DNA of 64,000 nucleotides from Nipponacmea schrenckii (GCA_030562195.1 CM060201.1:33462067-33526066); one strand, 5' to 3'; shown: positions 26,175 to 38,698, counted from the first letter of the stretch. Made by a program: numbers and translations. Notes: a model not told the origin generated them from the sequence alone.

Positions 26175-26419
26175 TTGTCGAAAATGAAACGTAGTTTAAG
26201 TCCTACTCCTCTGCACCTTATAGGCTAATGAACAACACCATGCAGGGTGGGATAAAAGTCTTTTGTCCATCAGCGACATTCAGCCTTGCGACCTACATCA
26301 CTGACAAGGGGAAACCGGGCTGAAATATCCGAAAGTTGATCTCGACCTTTGCTAGATTGAACCATGGACCTTCAGGATAGCCAGCAAGCGTCTAACTAAC
26401 TAAGCCACCGCGGTTCTAG
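26175..26419 (-). mobile_element. tRNA-derived SINE (family A), near full length
   Basis: Read on the minus strand: a tRNA-like head with A-box-like TGGCTTAGTTAGTTAGACGC (about 26390-26409) and B-box GGTTCAATC (26355-26363), a body containing CCCCTTGTCAGTGATGTAGG, and a 3' end with the family motif around TAGGACTTAAACTACG and a short CATTT-type tail. A 15-base direct repeat AGAACATTGTCGTAA flanks it at 26160-26174 and 26420-26434, the target duplication left by LINE-driven insertion. It landed just past the end of the 74-bp tandem array. Confidence 0.85.
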
Positions 26420-26434
26420 AGAACATTGTCGTAA

Positions 26435-27774
26435 GTGTTCATAAGAGTACAAAGATGTAGGTCACAATTCCATTTTAGATTCAATCTTATCTTTGATTTA
26501 AACCATGGTAGCTTCGACGAACTTACCTTGAGATAAACGAAGTTTTTGTAATAAACAAATATAAATATTCAACTAGATTAGAGACATAATATAATGCTGT
26601 AAACACTTACGGGTTCTTAAAACGCCATAAAAAGAAAATGAATTGACATTAAAAAACAAGGATTCACTCAGCTCACTTTAAAGACATTTCATATTATGCT
26701 GGTCGCCTACCTGTAGGATTTCTACAGATAAACCCCTCGTATACCAGGCGAATATTATATAAAACAAGGAAACCGTGGTTATGAAAACAAGTATTTCTGA
26801 AATTACCTACCGTCATAGCTTATTATCCTGACAATAACAGCACAAGGATCTAACTGTGTATTATCTGATATGAAAAGTTAAATCAATATCCATAACGACC
26901 TACCTATCCTCCCTAATACACTCTGATCAATAGGCTCGTCCTCTATTTATTACAGGTAGACAAGCTGTTTGTGACGGTATCAATGCTGTCAGCGACTGAA
27001 AACGAGGAAGAGAAATCTAGAGTATCGGAGTAAGGTAACGGAAGATACACGATGAGATGAAATGGGGGTTTAACTCTAATTTTCTGATCCTCATTTGACA
27101 AATAAAATCATACAATGTGAAAATTGCGCCAGGACAATCACGTCTTTGAAATTTTTTTGTGAGATATTTCATTCCAGTTAATTAAGAAAGAAAGGAACAA
27201 GGATATCAAGGTTTACAAGGATCATTTCTACCAGCCTTAGTCAAACCCCTTTGCATTGATCTCCCCTGGATTATTCGTACCCATTAACATCTGGGTCGAC
27301 TGGAATTATGAGTGAAGGTTTATTCAAGGTCGAACGAGAGATCGGAACCTACAGTCACCATCTGCTCGACGTAAGCAAGCACATGACGTCATAAAAAAGC
27401 CACTGAACCGACTGTAGTATAGAACCTCCAGCAATATCAGATTATGATCTTGTAAAAGGCAATAACCTGTTCCACCCACCATCAAGTATATGTATCAATC
27501 ATTATAATGATTGTCAGTATGCTTCATTAACCGATATTAACAGTATAATATATATATCAAAGATAAGCCTATAAGACAATTAAAGGTGCGTTGACGATAT
27601 TTCCAACATTTATCAATTTTTATATCTTGTGACTGAAATTTTCGTATTGGGTGATATAGAAGATAATCTCCTATAAAAGTACTAGCCAAGGTCACAAGAA
27701 GAGAACATATAATCAGTTATCAATTAGAGTAAAAAAAAACTGAAATTGTACTGGCATGTACTTTTCTGCTTAAA
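26435..27774. other. Gene-free stretch holding one SINE
   Basis: Apart from the family-B SINE at 27270-27430 no feature is clear. Minus-strand donor-like sites CAAG|GTAAGT (about 26520) and CCC|GTAAGT (about 26604) could belong to a leader exon of the GPR19-like gene. Confidence 0.35.
27270..27430 (-). mobile_element. SINE (family B), antisense copy
   Basis: Plus strand shows CTGGGTCGACTGGAATTATG and TTATTCAAGGTCGAACGAG. On the minus strand the 5' end reads GGTTCTATACTACAGTCGG then ATGACGTCATGTGCTTGC, matching the single-copy form of the head unit amplified at 42845. Confidence 0.6.
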
Positions 27775-28560
27775 ACATACTTATACATACAGAATAAAAT
27801 TATACATACTTATACATAAAAAATAAAATTATACATACTTATACATAAAGAATTAGATTATACATACTTATACACGAAGAATTAAATTATCATACTAATA
27901 CATAAAGAATAAAATTATACATACTTATACATAAAGAATAAAATTATACATACTTATACATAAAGAATAAAATTATACATACTTATACATAAAGAATAAA
28001 ATTATACATACTTATACAAAAGAATAAAAATTATACATACTTATACATAAAGAATAAAATTATACATACTTATACATAAAGAATAAATTATACATACTAA
28101 TACATAAAAAAATAAAATTATACATACTTATACATAAAGAATAAAATTATACATACTTATACATAAAGAATTAAATTATACATACTTATACATAAAGAAT
28201 AAAATTATACATACTTATACATAAAGAATAAAATTATACATACTTATACATAAAGAATATAATTATACATACTATACATAAAGAATAAAATTATACATAC
28301 TTATACATAAAGAATAAAAATTATAACATACTTATACATAAAGAATAAAATTATACATACTTATACATAAAGAATAAAATTATACATACTTATACATAAA
28401 GAATAAAATTATACATACTTATACATAAAGAATAAAATTATACATACTTATACATAAAGAATAAAATTATACATACTTATACATAAAGAATTAAATTATA
28501 CATACTTATACATAAAGAATAAAATTATACATACTTATACATAAAGACTGGAATTATACC
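27775..28560. repeat. 29-bp AT-rich minisatellite
   Basis: About 27 copies of a 29-base unit, ATAAAGAATAAAATTATACA followed by TACTTATAC. Units differ by single-base changes and small indels. Non-coding. Confidence 0.95.
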
Positions 28561-31500
28561 ATACCTACATAATTATTATGTTGTACAAATGTTAGGGATC
28601 AACACCTTTATTCAACCAAACAGTGAAATGGTCTTTAATTTTTGATTAAGATGTATTTTTCTCGATTCAACGTTTTTAAATAATAAAAGCAATCATTAAT
28701 CGACCTTGAATGTTTGATAAAGGTTGTACCATTGTAGTTTTACGAATGTTACAAATGTATTTAATATTAATATATATTTTTCTATATATATATATATATA
28801 AAAGATTGAACAAAAACACTAATGAAGAGAATAGCATAATAAAATTATTTTTATTCCAAAATTTAGTTTAAAAGATCTAAATATACTTCTTGTTTTTGTA
28901 TTTTCAGGTATCCTGTGCCACTAAGGATTAGAAAACTGTCAAAACAAACAACAAAATAAAAATCGAATAACTCTAATAATGTCTAGTTGCTAAACACAAC
29001 ATGTTACCATAGTAACGTGATTGTATATAGGTAGATTAAATACTATCTTTTTACGTATATAAACAGGCTTTAACAGTGGTGTTTGTTGGAAATAATAAGC
29101 AAAGGGGCTGATTTCCAGGGGAGTGTACACAAGAAACCTGGTACTATGTTAATTGATAGGAAATTTGACAGTGCAGACATAAAAGTATATGGAATATTCT
29201 CAGTTTAAAGCTTTATTAATGAAGGGAGCCACGTTGAGCTTAGTGAGATAGATTCTTGCTCGCTTACATGAAGGTTCAGAGTTCGATCCAGGCCAATATC
29301 TTCGAATTTGTCAGTCGGAGTAGCTGGACTTAACTGACTACGCTTAGACTAATGCTGCTGACTTTGTGAAATTTCCCGCACATTTCAAGGCGTTGTCCGT
29401 TTTCATCAGTAGCTCATTAAATGCAGAAAAGTAGTACGTAAAATTTTTCAAAAATTTCAAAAATGAAAATAGCGATAATGTACGATGCCTCTTTAAGTAT
29501 GTATTTGGTCTTTTTGGTCCAAACGGTCTATGGTGGAAGTTAGTATATATTTTTTTTAAACAATATTTATTCATAAATTACAAGTTATAAATACATATAT
29601 AAGGGTTATGGTTACTTCTAGTATATAATATCATTATAATGAATTTCGGAAGTTAAAAGTCTCGCCCACGAAGTCACAACGGAATTCACTATTCATTCAG
29701 CGAAAACTTCCAATATTGCCGACTGATTTGGCCCATGCCATCGTCTCATTCGGTTACTGTTCAGCTACTTCCGTTAAATTTCGTAACTCCAGTTTAGCCT
29801 CTCACTTGAATGTAGTAGGGATTTGCTTCAAAGTTTGCTGATTCGTTGAATACCTTATAATTGACTGATTATCCTTTCGGGGTAAGAATCCGTTCGTTAT
29901 TAATAGAATAATGTGGGATAACTCATTCGTCTAACATTACTTAATATAGGACTCGGACCACAAAAACATTTTATGCTAATAATTGGAATTTAATCCGAGC
30001 TATTTTTAGAAACCCCCTTTCTCCCTTCCTTTTGGGGTTTTTGCATGTCCATTTTTGACTAATTTTTGGTCTAGATTTGGAATTTGATGTCTGAAACTGC
30101 ATTTTCTTTCAGAATTTCTGAGATAATGAGAAATTTTATTGACGGAAGGTTATATCTAAAAATTGTGGTTTTGTGCGCAGTAGCCAGATCCCTTATTTTT
30201 TATTATCTGCTAACCACCTTCTACATCCCCTAGAGACGAGCATTGGTAATAAGCAGGAGGGCGGTTACAGTGGCAACAATTGAAAGAACATTTATTTCCA
30301 TTTCTTCGCCACTTAAGCGAAAACATGTTTTCTTGGTATTTCGGCCATTTTGTACTATCACATGAGCAATATATCACGTGAAAAAATAACGTAGTTAAAG
30401 TAGGTCCAGAGAATTTCTATTCTAGTTTTTTAACCTATGTATGTCTCCCAGGAACACGACTAACTTCTATTTACACTATTCTGATTTTCTAGTCTTTGTG
30501 AAGGTTATGTATATCTTCAATATACATCTTCCGCACCTTTCCTAATATCTGACTGCTGAAAGCGCAACAGAGGTGTGTACATAGATCGAATTTACACCAT
30601 TCTGACATACTAACATAACTATGTGTACAAGCCAAATAGTTTCGTTAGAATCGAAGAAATTACAGGTAACAGGTGGCTGTAGTCTTAGTTTATCTGTGTA
30701 TACAGAGTTATCGGCCTTTATTTGATAAAACGCTCATATTAAAACACAATGAGTTGCATATTATGACTTCATCTCTTCTCTCAGCCTGGGATATTATAGT
30801 ACTTCCTGAGTTGGGGGTTATCAAAGCAAATGTTAAAAATATTTGGGAGTATATGAACATCTTCTTGAACAACGCCAACAATTGGGTGTGATTTGATGAT
30901 TATAAAAGCAATTCTATGGTATTTACTATGTGGACCCTCTGAAAGATATGTCTCGATGACAAAATCCAGGAGGTAGACCAATAGTACAATGAGTTGAAAT
31001 GAGTCCAATAGCCATGATGGAATAACAATAAAAATAAACTCTTTTTCTGTATGGGACAGAATTCAATACACAAGGACATGGTCCTGTCTAACATTCAGCC
31101 CATAGGGGCATACATAAACTATGTATTATTCATGGATCAGATTTGGTTCAAGACACAAGGAGATTGCTCTGTCCAACAATCAAGATTTATTCAAGAATAT
31201 CAACAATAAGCATTTCATGTAAGACCCGTTTCCTGAATACAATAACGAATTAGAACATGTAGTAGTAAAACAATATAACAGTTTCTTTTGAAACGTTTTG
31301 ACCAAGTCAAGGGCAGTAACTTAAAATCTGTTCATCCAAAAATCGTCAATAAGGAACTTGTCCGAGACCTCATTAATATAATAATCACAGAAAATTTCAT
31401 TTAAATGTAAAAAAAAAGAATAATAATTGGTAGGCTAATCTTATTTCAATTAGATTACTATACGTTAGACGTTTAATAATATTTTCCTACCAGGACCGCA

Positions 31501-32802
31501 GTGATACAACATACAATAGGCATACAGATAGCCGGAAGCGGATATCTTTAGAGCGCTGAAGTATTATTATCATATAACAGTTCGTGATGATACCAGGAAA
31601 ATTGGCTTGATTAACTTTTGCTTAGCCTTTATGATGGTTTGTTTTAGTTTGAGTCCCTTTAGGCTCTTGTCTTCAGAAGTTCCATACACGACTTGGATCG
31701 GAATCTTAAGTTACAGACCACAAATGGTAGTTCAAAATGGTCAATAACCAGACCAGAATGTTCCGTAACAATACGTATTATACACGTTATACGAGGAGAC
31801 TAAAAGAAGATGGGGCACATGATTAGTATGTCAGAGGGTGAATTACCAAACGTTTGGTCACTGCTTATAAAATATATCAAATTTTTAGTAATGTTCTTGT
31901 CCGTTGTAGATCAGATCCCCTGAAGCAATTGTATCTGGTATTTGAATCATCTGTTTATGTTGTAAATCTTTCAAGAAGTACCGGTAGTAATTCTATTAAT
32001 ATATTTTTCAACGAAGATTCTATATAAGTTAATTTATTTTTTACAGAAACCCATGTTATAGTCTATATTTGTGATATGGGCCGGGTTATCTACTAATATC
32101 ACCTAATACAAGATCCTCTTGTGGTTTTAGAAGCTCACTGTAGGTTAGAAATAGCCTTTCGAGATCGGGCAAGGCAATTAAAATTCAACATAAGCCGACG
32201 TTTGTAGAAATTATCAAGTAGGAGGAATATTCCATAAAGACTAATTTCGGTTTCCATAAATCTTGAAATTTTCAAAAGCTGTGACAGTGAGTGTTGCTGG
32301 AACCCACATAAAACGACAAGAGAAACATAATTTATTGTTCTTTATTGTTCCACATACGTACAATAGATTTATGGTAGGTGGCAAATGCCATACGCCCGCT
32401 GTTGAAGCGGCAAGTAGTCATTTTCGCGTTTAAAAAGAGTATGCCGAAATAAATAAGTGCCTGGAGTTGAACCTATGTCTATTAGACCTTTGCCTAATTG
32501 GCCAGAAGTGTGTAAAGGACCATGTAAAATTCACTGGTGCTTTAACATATATCTGTATCTTAAAGAAATAATATGTTGAACCATATCACTTGAAAGGGTC
32601 TGTTCGTATGAAGGAAAAGTCCTGTGGATACCTTCTTGAAAACCATGAACAAATGGAAGTTGTAGTTATTAGCATTTATTAAGATGGCCAATCTGGAACA
32701 TTATCTCGGTGGTCTTGAAATTGGCTATTGAATCCGATTCGATGTAAACTTGCATCCGTTTCGTCAGGGGTAACATTAGCTTAAGTAAAAGTAAAGCTCT
32801 CG
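28561..32802. other. Gene-free stretch
   Basis: Contains a TA run at about 28785-28800 and the SINE head at 29224. No gene, exon or further repeat could be supported. Confidence 0.4.
29224..29340 (+). mobile_element. SINE head fragment (tRNA-like)
   Basis: A tRNA-like stretch with A-box-like TGAGCTTAGTGAG (from 29235) and B-box GAGTTCGATCC (29279-29289), followed by SINE-like body sequence. No tail was recognised. It lies in gene-free DNA between the 29-bp array and the tRNA-Gln-like sequence. Confidence 0.5.
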
Positions 32803-33110
32803 TATGTTCAAAATGGAGTTTTACGCCCTACAAATATGCACCTTATGGGCAAATGAGAACGTGCAGTGTGCAATGGATGAAATTTTACCTACTCTTTTTG
32901 CGCTTTCCAACTGTCGATGGATCTTTAATCAACAGAACACATGGTCTCGTTTATTGTCCCATCCGAACGACGAGACACTTTTTCTATGTCAGTTCCTCTG
33001 ACGTACATAACTGACAAGGGGAAACCGGACTGAAAAATCCGAAATTTCATCTCGACCTTAAATGGGATTGAACCCTGGACCTTCAGACTGAGCCGCCGTA
33101 TTAGTATTGC
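32803..33110 (-). mobile_element. tRNA-derived SINE (family A), second copy
   Basis: Same order on the minus strand: head with B box GGTTCAATCC (33065-33074), the body motif CCGGTTTCCCCTTGTCAG (about 33012-33029), and the 3' motif GGCGTAAAACTCC near 32815. Compared with the copy at 26175 the head lacks about 20 bases between A box and anticodon region, so this copy is probably unable to start Pol III transcription. The body is longer by a segment around 32880-32990. Confidence 0.7.
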
Positions 33111-33542
33111 ATCAAGTATTCCTTTAGCAGTAATTCATATCGGATATCAAATATAATCCCCAAGAAGCGATAAGTTTAACAATAGAGGATTTAAATATCT
33201 GATCAAGAAGAGAACAAGTGACAGACGGATCATGATAAAACAAACTCTCATGCTAATAATAAGACGGAATTATTCGATACTAAGATGGACTCATCGGATT
33301 ATCTTGAAATCAAGGCAAATGAGCTTTTCGACGCAACCATGTTAAAAATATTCTCAAAATATGATTCTTTTATCTTCGAAGTCTTTGAAATATAAATCGG
33401 TAAATCATGAGAGACACGGATCATTATATTGTTCAGAAATTTCAACTAATTTTTTTTCTCATTCAAGAAATTTTCTAACCAGATCCATAACAAACCTCAA
33501 TTCTTACTATAATTCCAGAAACTTAAAGGAATTGCCAATAAA

Positions 33543-33600
33543 ATGAAATGAAAGGAGTTTTACGTCCTGCTTCTGCACCTACTGGGGTAATGAAAGAGAA
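33543..33600 (-). mobile_element. SINE family A 3'-end fragment
   Basis: AATGAAATGAAAGGAGTTTT, then ACGTCCTGCTTCTGCACC: tail and 3' end of family A on the minus strand. It is joined directly to a copy of the dispersed repeat described at 33600-33880. Confidence 0.55.
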
Positions 33601-33880
33601 ATATAACGGAATTTTAAAGAGGATTTCTATATTTTTACGATTATCCGGGACACTGATAGTATCAATTTGCACATTTCCAATTTTTCAAAAGTCTCTGGTT
33701 CCTGTATTGCTAGCGACTAGTGACGTCATCGAATAATTAGATTTTGTGGAATTGCAAGAACCACAGAGGTCTGAATAAAAATTTAATGTGTTTGATGAGG
33801 TCACTATTCGCCAGCAGTGTCCTCGACACATAAGTAAAAACTTGAAGTCTCTTCACAGTCTATTTGATTTAGGCAGATGT
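33600..33880. repeat. Copy of the dispersed inverted-repeat element
   Basis: TCTCTGGTTCCTGTATTGC, GTGACGTCATCG, TGGAATTGCAAGAACCACAG and a tail CTTGAAGTCTCTTCACAGTC match the order seen at 1-300. Here the inverted pair is clearer. Confidence 0.5.
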
Positions 33881-35020
33881 AAATCTGCCCTGACTAATTA
33901 TACCATGTAAGATACGGATTACCCTAATGGACGTGGATATTCACAGGTCGGTGAGTGTTAATCTATGTTCCTGTTGCAAAAAAAAAAAACCCAACCAAAA
34001 ACAACATTTCCGTCTTTAGTAATTAGTACTAATTAATTTATTTATCCGTTTCATTCATTCATTCAAATATGATTCTTTCCAACAACTGTTTATTCCTTAA
34101 TAACTTTGTGTGGTACGAATGTTAGTAATTGACGGAACAAAATACTCAGTCAATGGTCGGTTTGTGAATGATTACTAAAAGACCCTTTTCAACACTATCA
34201 ATAGATCCAATAGGTTCAAACTAATAAAGTGATAAATATATTATAGAGTCCTCGCAGAATTTCAAAAGAAAGTAACATTAACCGATAATGGACCATTAGC
34301 AGAAGAAAGAAAATCACCAATTAATAATTAACAGAACAGACGTCAAGATTAAAAGACTGTCACGCAGCGAAATGACGGCTGCGCAGTAAATACTTAATAT
34401 TGACATCTGGGTCTTAAAATAAAAAAAATAAAAATAAATCACACGATAACGTGCAAACAGAAGGTCAATGGTCTGGAGAAAAAGAGTGAATGAAGCTAGG
34501 TTCGGGACTAACCTGTATTCCGAGGCTGCTCTTTCCAGTACGGAACTTGCCAATTCTTTATGAAATCGACCAGACAGAGCTCGAAATAGAGGATGTCGAC
34601 CTCTCAATAGCCGATAAATATTTTCTTAAATAATCTACGATGAATTACCAGTCCATATATCAGATAAACATTTCTTAAAAGCTTTGAATAGAAACGACGA
34701 AGGACACTTGAGTGGCGATTGAAAAGGTTTTTGCCGGATATTCCAACAGATTGGACGGTCGATTGTTATTGTAAGATGATGGCGGTAAAAGGATCAATGG
34801 TTTAATATAACTGGAGTTTTCTTTCTTTGATTATTATGTGCACTGTTACACTCACGACCAATTTGATTTTTATGAATCAGGTACCGTAAATCTATAAGGA
34901 ATGTGGTGACAGAGGAGAGGTCAAATAGCACTATAATTAAGAACCCTCGACCATTAACCCTTGCCCTAAACCTAACCCTCAAATTTGTATTATGCAGCAT
35001 ATCCGTTATACTGACACATT
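33881..35020. other. Gene-free stretch
   Basis: No gene. The open frames at 34314-34607 and 34794-35000 (minus) have no family resemblance. Confidence 0.4.
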
Positions 35021-35092
35021 GGTTCTATGACGCAATGGTTTGCACTCTGGACTTTGAATCCAACGATCCTAGTTCGGGTCTCGGTAGAATCT
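35021..35092 (+). pseudogene. tRNA-Gln(UUG)-like sequence, probably a pseudogene
   Basis: The acceptor stem is complete: seven pairs between 35021-35027 and 35085-35091, one of them G-U. The anticodon loop CTTTGAA carries TTG. Faults: two mismatches in the D stem, one at the base of the anticodon stem, one in the T stem, and a T loop TTCGGGT that lacks the conserved A. A run of seven T (35098-35104) follows as a Pol III terminator. The paired acceptor stem argues for a recently decayed gene or a tRNA-derived repeat head; the arm faults argue against a working tRNA. Confidence 0.6.
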
Positions 35093-35643
35093 TACTCTTT
35101 TTTTAGAAAAGAGTATTTCGTGGCTTCCGTTAAATTATCTGTTAAATAATAAGTTGCTAATTGGTCCCCTGTTTTAAAACGACGCCCCTGTAGCAATAAA
35201 GAACAAACTTACTAAGCTACGGTGAACCCGGAATTTCCCGGAGACGTTACGAATGTAATAATAAACGATAACGATGAAATGATTCGGTTATAAAAAAATA
35301 AACCAATCAGTGACGAGATCTTATAACATCTTAATAAACACTTCACAACCATAATCTAGTCTAATGTCGTAAAATGTTAAAATAACTCAATAGGTTTTCA
35401 CGGAACTTGGACAATCTGTCCTCTAATACTTCAGGAACTCTTGTACTGTAGTGAATATAGCACTAGGATATCACTAGATGTATTACTAAACAAAAGGTTA
35501 TCGTTGGTTATAGCTTTAACCCACAGGCATCCGTTTCATTTAATTTAGTAACCCGGATATAAATTTTATGTTAGCCTACTCTTCCGAAACTAGGTTTTTA
35601 AAAAGCCTGTGAATGTACGATGTCGAAATAATTATGTTTTGGA

Positions 35644-36276
35644 CGCCATATAGCCTTACTGTTGTTAGGTAGCGTCACGTAAACATTTGAAAAATGTTAT
35701 ATACGTCATCAGTCAAAAAACGCCAATTAGAAGATAAACACTTTCTGTTTTAGATTTAGAGGGGGTTTATTCGATATTTAACCATGCTTGAATCATTAGA
35801 TCCCGAGACCGCTTGCGGTCGAGGGTCTCTAATGGTATATTCAAGCATGGTTAAACATCGAATAAACCCCCTCTAAATCTACAACAGAAAGTCGTTTATC
35901 GGAATTGTACCACAAATTGTGATGATTTTGGTCCCGGACTCTTTTTTTATGGATAATTTAGGGCTATTCGGTTTTTATGACGTTAGGTGCAGTATGACGC
36001 ACATAACAACAAACTGCACGTGCGCTATCGAATGAAAAAGAAGACATCCTTTTTATCATTAACATTAACAAGATTTGTAACTAGTTCGCTGAAATTAATA
36101 CGCCAAATTGCAAAGACATGATGTCAAATTGCTATTAAACCCCATGTATTTCGACCAAACAGAACTCAGAATTTTTGTTATTTGTGGTACAATTTGTGGC
36201 CATATAACCTTACTGTTGTTAGGTAGCGTCACGTAAACATTTGAAAAATGTTATATACGTCATCAGTCAAAAATCC
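35644..36276. mobile_element. Composite element: long hairpin between two direct repeats
   Basis: A direct repeat of about 75 bases (GCCATATAGCCTTACTGTTG through ACGTCATCAGTCAAAAA) occurs at 35644-35720 and 36198-36276. Between them lies a foldback hairpin (35733-35900) and a second inverted pair, TTGTACCACAAAT (about 35905) facing ATTTGTGGTACAA (about 36181). No coding sequence. Class unknown; it could be a small LTR-like or tyrosine-recombinase-type non-autonomous element, or nested insertions. Confidence 0.6.
35733..35900. repeat. 168-bp near-perfect palindrome
   Basis: Arms of about 80 bases run from GATAAACACTTTCTG to a centre GACCGCTTGCGGTC (35807-35820) and back. The loop is only two bases, so the whole stretch can extrude as a cruciform. 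Confidence 0.85.
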
Positions 36277-36853
36277 CAATGAGTAGTAAGGAGTGTGATA
36301 AAAATATATATTACATTAATATATTGTGTATATGTATTAAGTGTATTATTTAAAAAAAAAGTCTAGACTTTCAGATGGGACAAAATCACGTATGCACTTT
36401 AAAGACACTGAAACATTTCGAAATCGAAAATACCACTGTCTTGGCAAGTTTTTAATTAATTATCACTGTTATGTGTTGCCTGTCTTGATTAGCTCAATTT
36501 AATGCAGAAATGTAGGACACCTAATTAAATTCGTTTGATTTTTATTATTATTTGCAATACCCTAGTTACTGGTTATCACAGTTACACCCACAGTTAGACG
36601 CCACGGCGAGTATGGACCGTGATATTTCATAATAAGCTAGGATAGGCGTTAAATGATAAGACAGGCCTTCGCCCATTCCAGAAATACATGTAACTTACTA
36701 TCTGAAATATTTCCTCGACCACAAATGAGGGACCAGTTTCATAAACAGTTATCTGAGAGAATATTATGAAGATATTTAAATCTAAATCAATAGTCACTCG
36801 ACAATCCTCGGCTTTTTGCGTAACGCTGAATAGCCTTGCGTAAGTCTCATCTA

Positions 36854-37290
36854 TACGGAAGCATGGAGGGGACATTTGAAAAAAATATATAAATCGTGGC
36901 CACGACTTAGTATCTCGTGGCCACGACTTAAGTATCTCGTGGCCACGACTTAGATAACTGGTGACCACGAGATATTTATAAGCGGAAAATACATGATTAT
37001 TGTGTTGTATATGAAATATAATACATATCAGATTATTTCATTGCTTCCAGTATCAGGAAACCTAAGAGTCGCAATTTTGAAGTTGGTGTTTTTGCCTCGT
37101 GATACTAAGTCGTGGCAACACAAAAATAAGTCGTGGCCACGAGATATTTAAGTCGTGGCCACGAGATACTAAGTCGTGTCCACGAGATGCTAAACTGGGG
37201 CCACGAGATACTAGGTCGTGGCCACGAGATACTAAGTCGTGGCCACAAGTTAAATATTTTTTTTTCTTATGTCCCCTCCATGCTTCCGTA
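36854..37290. mobile_element. MITE with 22-bp inverted termini, 6-bp target duplication and palindromic internal repeats
   Basis: TACGGAAGCATGGAGGGGAC begins the left terminus and its exact inverted copy ends the right. CATCTA flanks both ends (36848-36853, 37291-37296). Inside, a roughly 21-base unit with the perfect palindrome TCGTGGCCACGA is repeated about three to four times on the left and seven times on the right, in opposite orientation. The open frames at 36627-36968 and 37099-37350 are made by this repeat. Confidence 0.88.
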
Positions 37291-37296
37291 CATCTA

Positions 37297-38379
37297 GGTC
37301 GTTTGATGAATACTATTTACTGTGTAATCGAAAATGCATTTGTACCGTAAACATATGTTGCATTACGGAGTGTGTCGGAAACTACGTATGGTTCTAGTTT
37401 AAACAATATCTATTTCAGTAGAGTTATGCATAATATGTACATTTACAAATAACAAAGTATAGCCAATCCAGAAACAGGCCGGGCTTATTTTATTCCGTCT
37501 GGCTGTATTTTATATACAAACATTAAGCAAATATACATGAAATAATACATTAAAATATGAAACATATAATATAGATGATGAAAGTATGTACAATGATTAC
37601 GTATGGTTCTACACGGAAATAATCATGCTATTTTACAGTCTAATTAAAATATAGCCCTAACTTTCGTTCGTATTTTTTTTTTGTTTCGCTTCGAATGTTT
37701 TTATTAGCTATTGGCTTTGTACGTAACCACACTAAGGAAATTTAGCCTATATCTGAATTTTTATTTGCACAAGAAATATTTCCAATTTTTAGGAGCTACT
37801 AGTGAATCAAGGTTTTAACAGTTATACCAACCCCCCCTCCCTCTTTTACTGAATGGTCAATTACTTGAATTGATTTTAAATAACTCAAATAGCCTATTAT
37901 TTGATTACCGCCATCGGAGTACTCCAACATTCAGGGTAATCCGACATAAGTTTTTTTTTTTACCCCAATTAATTTCCTGTTTAAAATAGTTTAATGAACA
38001 GGTATTTCGACACCTATTCGAAACTACTTAGGCTAAATTTTCCCATATTTCTACCGTAGTTGTATATTAGTATTACTAATACTAGGAAATATAATGCAGT
38101 TTTTGTTTCCTTCAATAAACATAATGCGCATTTTTCAAAAATAAATCACAATTTCTCCGAAATTTCAGATTATGTTGCGTAATAGGTAGGTATAGATAGT
38201 ATGAGAGAAGAATGTATACCGCACCTTAAAATAGTTAACAATAAATTAAGACCAGTCGGAAGTGACCATTTCCGTCAGTACAATTATTACTATTGCATCG
38301 ATTTGCTGATAATGAAATTTTTAGACGGTGTTAAAAAGGTTATGTAAATACTTTTCTCCCCTCCTTTCTGGGAGAACGA
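37297..38379. other. Gene-free stretch
   Basis: No gene or repeat family recognised before the candidate promoter at 38380. Confidence 0.4.
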
Positions 38380-38385
38380 TATAAA
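38380..38385 (+). promoter_or_regulatory. TATA box of a candidate promoter upstream of the calcitonin-type gene
   Basis: TATAAA preceded by a C/T-rich tract and followed by TGCGCAGGCG (NRF1-like, 38391-38400), TGACGTCG (one base from a CRE, 38427-38434) and CACGTG (E-box, about 38488). The block is richer in CpG than its surroundings. It is the best promoter-like stretch on this strand upstream of the peptide gene, but the link across about 15 kb is inference. Confidence 0.35.
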
Positions 38386-38409
38386 CCCAATGCGCAGGCG
38401 TCGTATTCC

Positions 38410-38698
38410 TTATTCTTAATAAATTCTGACGTCGTAGTTTTTAAAACTCCAGAATCAAAAACGTCGTGCTTGTCATCGCGCGCAGTTCACGTGCCACCAA
38501 GGTATTGACAGAGTCTTTAATAAGGAAACAAGACTATCAGGAATTGAAATCAAAGAGTTGGACAAGGGAAAAGTTATATTCTATTCTCAGTAGTTAGGAA
38601 TTGAACACAGCGAATATAATTAGTTAATTGGAATATAGAATAAGACAAGACAATACTGATTAAAAACTTAACAATAGACTACAGTCGGGATTATACAG
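38410..38698 (+). other. Candidate non-coding first exon of the calcitonin-type gene
   Basis: Starts about 30 bases after the TATA box and ends at a donor-like ACAG|GTAATG (38699). It has no useful open frame, as expected of a leader exon, and the first coding exon begins with an acceptor, so a leader exon must exist somewhere upstream. The start is estimated from TATA spacing only. Transcript data would be needed to confirm it. Confidence 0.28.

Noticed and set aside
34955..34980. Telomere-like CCCTAAACCTAACCC
   Set aside because: Only two to three imperfect units; too short to call an interstitial telomere.
36627..37350. Open frames on both strands with Ser-Trp-Pro-Arg-type repeats
   Set aside because: Produced by the TCGTGGCCACGA units of the MITE at 36854-37290.
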